41,197 nt of DNA. Origin: Prevotella sp. (GTDB lineage: Bacteria; Bacteroidota; Bacteroidia; Bacteroidales; Bacteroidaceae). The stretch is taken from NCBI GenBank assembly GCA_016286995.1, contig JAEEVA010000026.1, positions 1 to 41,197 of the forward strand, written 5' to 3'. A model generated the notes under the pieces. It made no database searches and was not told the DNA's origin. It worked only from the letters and a program-made list of their open reading frames with translations. This document shows positions 25,719 to 32,587 of the stretch, one piece after another. The position numbers and the translations under genes are program-made. Numbering within the stretch: the first letter of the stretch is position 1; every line of letters starts with the position of its first letter.

Positions 25719-26642
25719 ATGAAGATAAAGAGTATTAGTTTATTGTTGCTGATGACCCTGTTGATTGGCTTCAGCAGCTGCGATAACGAAGACCTCAACT
25801 CCACCAGTGTGTTTGACTCGGCGGTTATCCCTACGAAAAACGAGTTCGATGTCTGGTTGGACAAGAACTACCGTGAGGTTTACAATATCGACTTCAAATA
25901 TCGCTATAGCGACAAGGAAGCCGACCTGAACTACAACGTTGTTCCTGCTGAATATGATAAGTCGGTGGCACTTGCTATCTTGGTCAAGCACATTTGGTTG
26001 GAAGCCTATTCTGAGGCAGTCAGTCCCGAATTCATGAAGATTTATGTGCCCCGTATCATCCAACTGACTGGCTCCTACAAGTGGAATACCAACGGTTCGC
26101 AGGTGCTGGGTACTGCCGAGGGTGGTCTGAAGATCATGCTATACGGTGTCAACGAGCTCGACATCGACAATCCGCGTATCAACACCACCAATCCCTACGA
26201 GAGCCATCAGGTGAAGCCGATTGACATGAACTACTGGTTCTTCCATACCATGCACCATGAGTTCTGCCACATCCTGACTCAGAAGAAGGAGTACGACACG
26301 TCATATCGTACCATCAGTGCTGGCAAATACCATGCTACCGACTGGATTAACCAGGAGGATGAAGATGTGGCCAAGGAAGGTTTTGTGACTGCATACGCCT
26401 CCAGTGAGTACAACGAGGACTTTGCTGAGGTCTATGCCACCTACATTACCAATACACCTGAGGGTTGGCAGAAGATTCTGAACAAGGCCGGCGAAGAGGG
26501 TACTGCTATCCTCAACCAGAAGCTCGATCTGATGAAGACCTACTTCTTGAATAGCTGGGGTATCGACCTCGATCTTCTGCGCGACATTGTGCTGCGCCGT
26601 TCTACCGAGTCGGTAACACTTGACTTACGTACACTTAAATAA
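25719..26642 (+). CDS. SusCD-associated zinc metallohydrolase lipoprotein (HExxH, TIGR04549-like)
   Basis: 307 residues. Lipoprotein signal LIGFSSCDNED, then a domain with HHEFCH (HExxH at about residues 180-184) and, some 45 residues on, NEDFAEVYATYI, which places a third ligand-type Glu. This layout matches the 'substrate import-associated zinc metallohydrolase lipoprotein' family that is found next to SusC/SusD. By family knowledge it is a putative surface peptidase; no substrate is known. It lies 40 bp after SusD, in the same operon, with the DUF4302 gene 17 bp downstream. Confidence 0.85.
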   Translation: MKIKSISLLLLMTLLIGFSSCDNEDLNSTSVFDSAVIPTKNEFDVWLDKNYREVYNIDFKYRYSDKEADLNYNVVPAEYDKSVALAILVKHIWLEAYSEAVSPEFMKIYVPRIIQLTGSYKWNTNGSQVLGTAEGGLKIMLYGVNELDIDNPRINTTNPYESHQVKPIDMNYWFFHTMHHEFCHILTQKKEYDTSYRTISAGKYHATDWINQEDEDVAKEGFVTAYASSEYNEDFAEVYATYITNTPEGWQKILNKAGEEGTAILNQKLDLMKTYFLNSWGIDLDLLRDIVLRRSTESVTLDLRTLK

Positions 26643-26659
26643 TAGGAGGATTAGAGCGT

Positions 26660-28021
26660 ATGAAAAAACTATATTATATCTTAGCTGCCTGTGTAGCCGT
26701 TATGGCTTTCAGCGCATGCTCGCTGAAAGAAGATGATTCTTTTGACCAGCCTGCATCGCAGCGTTCGGGCGAACATGTCACGAGTTTTGATAAAATCATC
26801 CGTAGTGCTCCCAACGGCTGGCTGATGGACTATTACGGTGACCTGAGTTTTGGCGGCTACAACGTCATGGTGAAGGTCGATGGTGATCAGGCTACCTTTG
26901 CCAGTGAGAAGTGGGGACCTAACCACGTGGCCGGCATCGGTGCTGACGGCAAGGTTATTACTACCACCAGCCATTTCAAGATTGAGCAGTCTATGGGTAC
27001 CATCATCTCGTTTGACGAGTTCAACGAGACCCTTCACTACTACTCTATGCCTGCTAACCCCGACTATACCTACGATACGGCTGACGGTTTGTATGGTGAC
27101 TTCGAGTTCCGTGTGATGAAGTTCAGCAACGACTCTATCATCCTGCGTGGTAAGAAGCACAATAACAAGATTGTCATGACGCCCATTCCTGCTGACAAGT
27201 CGTGGGAGAGCATCATTAATGAGGCAGCTGAAACAGAGAACTATATGATGTCGCGTTCTTATACGCTGGCTGGTTCTGGTTATACAAGTGATAACGAGGT
27301 GACTGCCACCCTCAATGGCGGCTACCGTTGCTTCGTTTTCACCTATAAGGATGAGAATGACGAAAAGCAGACCATCACCGCACCTTACATTGTCAAGGCT
27401 GACGGTTTCTACTTCTACAGACCTGTGGAGGTAAACGGCTATGAGCTTAATGGCTTGGTGAAAGGTGATACTCAGGAGTTCTTCAAGTTCCGCAACAATC
27501 AGGATTTGCAGCTTGACAGCTATCTGCCTACCTTAGTAGAGAATATTGTTTCGGGTAACTGGTATATGCGTTACGGCAGCGTGGGAGAATTTGCCAAACC
27601 TAAGTGGGATGCCATGTTGGAGATTTTGAAGACTGCTGGCAAAAACAAGCAGGAAATCAAAATTTATACTGCTACGATTGGCTTGTCCGGCGATAACAAA
27701 CTGTGCAGTGGTATGGTGACGTCAACTGATGAACCCTACTGGGGCTTTAAGGCTCAGGACGTGAAGGGTGACGGCACTCGCATCAAGTTCAATCAGAATA
27801 GTACCGTTCGCAACAAGGCAGGCAAAGACTACTATAACAAGTATAAGTGGAATGATGTGCTGAATACTGTCTATGGTCATACCTTCGACCTGACGACTGA
27901 CAACCAGCGTCGTCCTGCTTGGATTAAGATGACGGATGTTGACAATCCGACCAATGTCATCACGATTTATTCTACGCCTTCCTATTTCATGGAGGATATG
28001 AGTTATTATAACGACAATTAA
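26660..28021 (+). CDS. DUF4302-family lipoprotein
   Basis: 453 residues. Lipoprotein signal VMAFSACSLKEDD. The following SQRSGEHVTSFDKIIRSAPNGWLMDYYGD fits the DUF4302 family opening, and the body is beta-rich, as expected of a surface-exposed accessory protein of a SusCD locus. Function unknown; a binding lipoprotein is a reasonable guess because of place and signal. Last gene before a hairpin at 28041-28069. Confidence 0.78.
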   Translation: MKKLYYILAACVAVMAFSACSLKEDDSFDQPASQRSGEHVTSFDKIIRSAPNGWLMDYYGDLSFGGYNVMVKVDGDQATFASEKWGPNHVAGIGADGKVITTTSHFKIEQSMGTIISFDEFNETLHYYSMPANPDYTYDTADGLYGDFEFRVMKFSNDSIILRGKKHNNKIVMTPIPADKSWESIINEAAETENYMMSRSYTLAGSGYTSDNEVTATLNGGYRCFVFTYKDENDEKQTITAPYIVKADGFYFYRPVEVNGYELNGLVKGDTQEFFKFRNNQDLQLDSYLPTLVENIVSGNWYMRYGSVGEFAKPKWDAMLEILKTAGKNKQEIKIYTATIGLSGDNKLCSGMVTSTDEPYWGFKAQDVKGDGTRIKFNQNSTVRNKAGKDYYNKYKWNDVLNTVYGHTFDLTTDNQRRPAWIKMTDVDNPTNVITIYSTPSYFMEDMSYYNDN

Positions 28022-28040
28022 AGAGAGTATTAACAAACGG

Positions 28041-28069
28041 CCCTGTCAGGGCTCATCACTCTGACAGGG
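28041..28069 (+). terminator. Hairpin between the DUF4302 gene and the next gene
   Basis: Perfect 9-bp stem CCCTGTCAG (28041-28049) with CTGACAGGG (28061-28069). No T-run follows, so full termination is doubtful; it may be an mRNA-stabilising end or partial attenuator. The left arm can also fold alone as GCCCTG-T-CAGGGC, so two states are possible. Confidence 0.55.
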
Positions 28070-28101
28070 TCAATAAATTAACTAACTAAATTAGGAAAAT
28101 T

Positions 28102-29418
28102 ATGAAAAAAAGTTTACTTATTGCTATTGCTGCATTATTCGTGGCAATTGGTGCAAATGCACAGTTGAAGCGCGTTCCACAGGCAACTAAGTTCGTACCA
28201 CAGGCAACGAAGGTCGTTCCTCAGGCTGCTCCTGTGATGATGAAGAAAGCTCCGATGGATCAGACGGAGAGACTTGTTGCTAATCATGTGAAGTCTACTG
28301 CGTCTCATAGAGCCGCAAGTGACCTTGAAGGAACTTACATCTTGGATTTCGCTAACTGGGACGGCGATTTTACGTCATCATCATCCTTTACCATCACGGC
28401 AGAGACTGGTACAGCTAAGGTCATTAGTGAAAACGAGGCAGGAGAAGAAATAGAGGTAGATTTCGACTATAACCTTCGCTTTGATAATTTATCATTTGCT
28501 GGCGCTGTAGTTCATGGCTTCTTCGATGAAACTGATAACACCATCTATATCCCTTGTCAGGTTGCAGGTAGCTATTCTACTAAAGGCGACTACCGTTTCT
28601 CAGGCCTTGTAACAGTAAATGGTGAGCCGTATAACTATGGTTTCGATGTGCTTCTCGTAGTAGATGAAGATGGTACTATTTACAACTACGATTTTGCTGA
28701 TGAGTTGGCTGAGAATGGCTGGCCTGAAGGCGCCGCCATTTCAGGTTTCTGGACATACCTTCCTGGACTTGGCTATCTCGAATATGGTACTACCATGGAA
28801 TTTTATGCACCCAATGCTTCTATGGGTGATGTAGAAGTTCATCTTAAAAATGGTGATTGGGGCGACTGGGAAAGAGCTGAATATGATGTTCATGTTGAGG
28901 ACTACGGCAGCGAATTGGTCGTTCATAATTTCTTTGGCCTTTGCCCCCTCAGCATCAATATTGAGGGTGAGACAGCCAGCATCGCAACTCCTGTCCGTAT
29001 GATGAATGATGATTTTGCTGAGGAAGGTGAAGATCCTGACTATATTCAGTTGTGGCAGTGGGATGAAGAGTTCGAGAATATTGTGAATCCTGGATGTTTT
29101 ACAGGTCATGTATACGAACTTACTGACGGTAGGAAGCTTATTGAGTTCTATGATGTTGACGATGAGGATAAAATCATAAAGGACTATACCAAGTGGTTCA
29201 TGGTTCACTCTACTTGGGGTGATAGTGGCGCTTACTGGTGGGGTGAAGCCTATGGTGTTTACCTTATCTGGGGTGAGGCAAGTGGAGCTGGCATCAACGA
29301 GGTTAACACAGTTAACAAGACTGCTGCAGCCAAGACTTACAACATGATGGGTCAGGAGGTAGGCAAGGATGCCAAGGGTCTCCTCATCCGCGATGGCCGT
29401 AAGTACATTGCCAAGTAA
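28102..29418 (+). CDS. Secreted acidic protein with C-terminal sorting-like tail
   Basis: 438 residues, not recognised. Signal peptide MKKSLLIAIAALFVAIGANAQ, then a short repeat VPQATKF/VPQATKV/VPQAAPV, a basic linker, and a beta-rich, strongly acidic and aromatic body (many D, E, W, Y; Cys 2). The last 30 residues, with YNMMGQEVGKDAKGLLIRDG, match the tails of the two metalloproteases downstream; such tails resemble T9SS type A sorting domains and probably direct export to the surface (inference). It follows the SusCD genes by 80 bp and a hairpin and may belong to the same transcript. Confidence 0.8.
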   Translation: MKKSLLIAIAALFVAIGANAQLKRVPQATKFVPQATKVVPQAAPVMMKKAPMDQTERLVANHVKSTASHRAASDLEGTYILDFANWDGDFTSSSSFTITAETGTAKVISENEAGEEIEVDFDYNLRFDNLSFAGAVVHGFFDETDNTIYIPCQVAGSYSTKGDYRFSGLVTVNGEPYNYGFDVLLVVDEDGTIYNYDFADELAENGWPEGAAISGFWTYLPGLGYLEYGTTMEFYAPNASMGDVEVHLKNGDWGDWERAEYDVHVEDYGSELVVHNFFGLCPLSINIEGETASIATPVRMMNDDFAEEGEDPDYIQLWQWDEEFENIVNPGCFTGHVYELTDGRKLIEFYDVDDEDKIIKDYTKWFMVHSTWGDSGAYWWGEAYGVYLIWGEASGAGINEVNTVNKTAAAKTYNMMGQEVGKDAKGLLIRDGRKYIAK

Positions 29419-29459
29419 GTAAACGCATTCTGCTTCACTCATCCCCTTGAGTGATAAAA

Positions 29460-29500
29460 CAATAATTCCCACCTGGCTGCAAGGCCTGGTGGGAATTGTT
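29460..29500. terminator. Bidirectional terminator between convergent genes
   Basis: Stem AATTCCCACC (29464-29473) with GGTGGGAATT (29488-29497), extendable outward, AT-rich on both sides (GTTGCTATTTTG on the right). It separates the secreted acidic protein gene (+) from the HU-like gene (-). Confidence 0.75.
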
Positions 29501-29504
29501 GTTG

Positions 29505-29978
29505 CTATTTTGTCCTGACCCGACCACCACGGCGGACGCGTTTGGCAAGGTGTCCCGTTTCGTCGTAAACGGAAACTTGCTCAAGGACGCAATCGTCTGT
29601 AAAGGGTCGTGAGATGCGCCCTCCGAGGCTCTGTACACGATGTCCGGCGGGAGTGTATTTACATACGACACCCTTGACATGATCCTTTACGCTGAATGCA
29701 TCTGGATTGTCGACGCAGACACCACGAATGCTCAGGTAGAATTTTCCCAATGCTCCCAAATTGATGACATGGCCTTTTTTCAGTGCTCTTGAAACCACAT
29801 TGTCCATGGCTAATATGACTGCATACACGTCGCCTTTGGACACCGAACAGCTATAGCCCACCTGCCGGGCAATGTCCTCCAGAGTTATTTCCGAACCGCG
29901 CAGCGTATGCGCATACCACTTTCCAAACGACTTGTTGCTTTTAATCTTGTTCTGTCGTAATGTAAAACGCAAGCTCAT
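29505..29978 (-). CDS. HU-like DNA-binding protein (HU-HIG type)
   Basis: 157 residues. I start at MSLRFTLRQNK (29978), since the upstream in-frame stretch crosses the promoter -7 box at 30036-30029. Residues 1-120 fit the HU/IHF-like fold of Bacteroidota: ITLEDIARQVGYSCSVSKGDVYAVILAM, ALKKGHVINLGALGKFYLSIRG, then a basic tail RVRRGGRVRTK after about 40 extra residues. Probably shapes or marks DNA; it is the only minus-strand gene inside the SusCD/protease region and could regulate it or be unrelated. Confidence 0.82.
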   Translation of the reverse strand: MSLRFTLRQNKIKSNKSFGKWYAHTLRGSEITLEDIARQVGYSCSVSKGDVYAVILAMDNVVSRALKKGHVINLGALGKFYLSIRGVCVDNPDAFSVKDHVKGVVCKYTPAGHRVQSLGGRISRPFTDDCVLEQVSVYDETGHLAKRVRRGGRVRTK

Positions 29979-30351
29979 AATTCTTTTTTTATTGTTCCTT
30001 TGTCTCTGTTTAGCCTTTTTGGCTTGGGCAAAGATACAACTTCTTTTTGACAAATGCCGCATTATCTCTGACATTTGTTTGTTCCATTCATGACATTTAA
30101 CTTATTTTGCGTAATAATTTAATTTATTTTGTACTACAATATAACTTATTTTATAATGTAAAATAAATTAAATGGCAAAAATGTTACAGGTAGTTGGTAA
30201 AGATAAAACGACTGTTTGACAAAAAGGGCACAGGCACCCAACAGCAAAAGTACCACTTATTTGTTACATTTTTATGTATTTTTTTTGCCATTACGAAAAA
30301 AATTGCTACCTTTGCAAGGCATAATGTGATATATTGAAGATGAAATAAAAA
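29979..30351. other. 373-bp AT-rich divergent regulatory region
   Basis: No gene. It holds the HU -7 box TATCTTTG (minus, 30036-30029), a 13-bp perfect inverted repeat TTTAATTTATTTT (30118-30130)/AAAATAAATTAAA (30160-30172) with a 29-nt loop, several TTATTTTG-like words, and the metalloprotease promoter TTTG (30284-30287), 19 nt, TACCTTTG (30307-30314). The AT-rich inverted repeat could be an operator or a curved-DNA site. Confidence 0.65.
30284..30314 (+). promoter_or_regulatory. Promoter of the metalloprotease pair
   Basis: TTTG (30284-30287), 19-nt spacer, TACCTTTG (30307-30314), followed by CAAGG. Leader about 38-40 nt to the ATG at 30352/30358. It gives the two proteases their own promoter, separate from the SusCD operon. 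Confidence 0.75.
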
Positions 30352-32574
30352 ATGAATATGAAAAGACTGACAATGATATTGATGACGATGCTGCTGAGTA
30401 CGGCATCACTGTGGGCTCGTCCGGCATGGTCGAAGCCCGTTGATGTGACGCAGCCCGATGGTACAGTGGTGACACTGTGTCTGCGTGGCGACGAGTACTT
30501 GAGTTTTTCAACCACCGTTGACGGCTATACCGTCATTAAGTGTGCCGACGGCTTCTACCGCTATGCCGAGAAGACCAGTGAGGGTACGCTGACGGCTACC
30601 AGCTTTGTGGCCCACAATCAGGACCAGCGTACGGCCGAGGAGCTGTCGTTCCTGGCAACGCAGAAGAAGATGATTGTTCCGAAGATGAGCGAGAGTGCCA
30701 AGAAGCGTAAGGAGATGGCTGCCACGATGGTGAGTCCGATGTATAGCGAGAAACAGAATGGTGGCCACCGTTCACCGACATCCATTTGGCCGCATATTGA
30801 CTACAATAATTTCAAGGGGCTGGTAATTCTAGTGAATTGGAACGACTGTACGTTTACGATGGATAATCCCCAAGATTTCTATCAGAGGCTGACCAGTGAG
30901 GCGAATTACACTGACAATTCCCATACCCACTATCCTGTGGATGTGGTAGGTAGTGCACGTGACTACTTCCGCGACAACTCGATGGGTATTTTTGATCCTA
31001 CGTTCGACGTGGTGGGGCCTGTTACTATCAACTACAGCTGTCTGTATCCACATCCTAATAATGAGGATGGGAGTGATGACCCTGGAGCCTGGGATCGACA
31101 GAATAAAATTATCAAAGCTGTGCTGGATCAGGTGAATCCTACTGTTGACTTTGCTGACTATGATCTTGACAATAACGGCACCATCGACATGGTGTATATG
31201 ATTTTTGCTGGCTATGGTAGCTATGTGTCAGGTAATAACGTTGGCTATCTATGGCCGCATGCTAATGATTTGTCAGGAATGCCTTCATCTTGGACGGGTA
31301 TTCCCAAGTATGACAATAAGAAGTTTGGCCGTTATGCTTGCAGCGTTGAAATTCAAGACTATGAGTCTCAGCAGGCACAGCATCAGTATCTTGACGGTAT
31401 CGGCACTATTTGCCATGAGTTCAGCCATGTGTTGGGTTTGGCCGACCATTACGATAAGGATTATGATGATCACGGACAGAGTGACCAATCGTGGTTTGAT
31501 TATGATGTAATGGCTAGTGGCGCTGACCACAATTATGGTTTGTCACCAGTGGGCTATAACGCTTTTGAACGCCACATGTTGGGCTTTGCCGAGCCACAGG
31601 AATTGACAGCAGCCGGCACTTATGAACTGTCGTCATTTGCCACAGGCAATCAGGCTTATATCCTGAAGACGGGCAGTACGGACGATGACTTTTATCTTGA
31701 AAACCGCCAGAAAGAAGGGTGGGATAGCAAACTGCCTGGTCATGGTCTGCTCGTGTGGCGCGCCGATACGTCGAATCCGAGTATTTGGAGAAGTAATGAC
31801 GTGAATATCAATGCAAATCATAACTATTTTGTGCTGCTAACAACCGCCCCGAAGGATGGTAAGTTAGTCGACCTGACCAGCACCACCGTGCCGGCTCTGG
31901 TGTCATGGGCTGGTAAACCTGCCGTAATGGACTTGTACGACATTACTGAGGAAGGTGGCGTTGTAACGTTTACTGCTGGAAATGACGTGTATCAGTCAGT
32001 TGTCGAAGACTTCGAGAATTCACCGCTTTCCGAGTCTGGCGCAACAGGTGTTACGGGCAAGTTCTGTACGTGGGACCTGAACAATGCTGCTATCGAGCAA
32101 ACCGACGGCAACAAAGTGGCGAAACTGATGCGCTCTGGTACGCTGACGTCGTCGACATTTGAGAATGGCATCCGTTCTCTGACATTTACGGTTAAGAATG
32201 GTGGTCAGAAGATCAGATTCAGTCTGAAGGTGAGCACTGATGGTGGCAGTTTCAGTGTTATCAATAATACTGATGGCAAGGGAACTGTTGAGATCAAGGC
32301 CAATGTTGAACAGACCTTTACCTATCGCAATATTCCTGCCAACAGTCAGATTCAGTTCTTGATGCAGTCTACTAGTACCTCTGCAGTATGTTATCTTGAC
32401 GACATTGCCTTCACATTCCCTGACAACCAGATACCTACGGGCATTGAGGAGATAAGAAGTCAGATGTCAGACGTAAGAAGTAGCAATGCTGCCTACAACC
32501 TGCAGGGACAGCGTGTGGGGGAGAACTACAAAGGTCTGGTTATCAAGAACGGCAAGAAAACGATAGTCAGATAA
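30352..32574 (+). CDS. Secreted M6-type metalloprotease, copy 1
   Basis: 740 residues (start 30352 or 30358). Signal peptide MKRLTMILMTMLLSTASLWA, then the usual M6 N-terminal part (QPDGTVVTLCLRGDEYLSFSTTVDGYTV), the catalytic domain with HEFSHVLGLADHYD (HExxH near residue 355, third ligand Asp/His of the GxxDxYD type) and the later DVMASG turn. A beta-sandwich domain follows (about 560-690), then a linker encoded by heptad repeats and a C-terminal tail YNLQGQRVGENYKGLVI of sorting type. It should cleave proteins outside the cell. The paralogue begins 13 bp downstream. Confidence 0.88.
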   Translation: MNMKRLTMILMTMLLSTASLWARPAWSKPVDVTQPDGTVVTLCLRGDEYLSFSTTVDGYTVIKCADGFYRYAEKTSEGTLTATSFVAHNQDQRTAEELSFLATQKKMIVPKMSESAKKRKEMAATMVSPMYSEKQNGGHRSPTSIWPHIDYNNFKGLVILVNWNDCTFTMDNPQDFYQRLTSEANYTDNSHTHYPVDVVGSARDYFRDNSMGIFDPTFDVVGPVTINYSCLYPHPNNEDGSDDPGAWDRQNKIIKAVLDQVNPTVDFADYDLDNNGTIDMVYMIFAGYGSYVSGNNVGYLWPHANDLSGMPSSWTGIPKYDNKKFGRYACSVEIQDYESQQAQHQYLDGIGTICHEFSHVLGLADHYDKDYDDHGQSDQSWFDYDVMASGADHNYGLSPVGYNAFERHMLGFAEPQELTAAGTYELSSFATGNQAYILKTGSTDDDFYLENRQKEGWDSKLPGHGLLVWRADTSNPSIWRSNDVNINANHNYFVLLTTAPKDGKLVDLTSTTVPALVSWAGKPAVMDLYDITEEGGVVTFTAGNDVYQSVVEDFENSPLSESGATGVTGKFCTWDLNNAAIEQTDGNKVAKLMRSGTLTSSTFENGIRSLTFTVKNGGQKIRFSLKVSTDGGSFSVINNTDGKGTVEIKANVEQTFTYRNIPANSQIQFLMQSTSTSAVCYLDDIAFTFPDNQIPTGIEEIRSQMSDVRSSNAAYNLQGQRVGENYKGLVIKNGKKTIVR
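32451..32485. repeat. Heptanucleotide repeat in the copy-1 protease linker
   Basis: GATAAGA, AGTCAGA, TGTCAGA, CGTAAGA, AGTAGCA, read in frame as IRSQMSDVRSS just before the C-terminal tail. The same peptide MSDVR is encoded by the GH43 tract. Confidence 0.8.
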
Positions 32575-32587
32575 GATTAGATAAGAG

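Noticed and set aside
29979..30074. 32-residue N-terminal extension of the HU-like protein
   Set aside because: It would be translated across the predicted -7 box and a weak hairpin; the HU fold begins at MSLRF.
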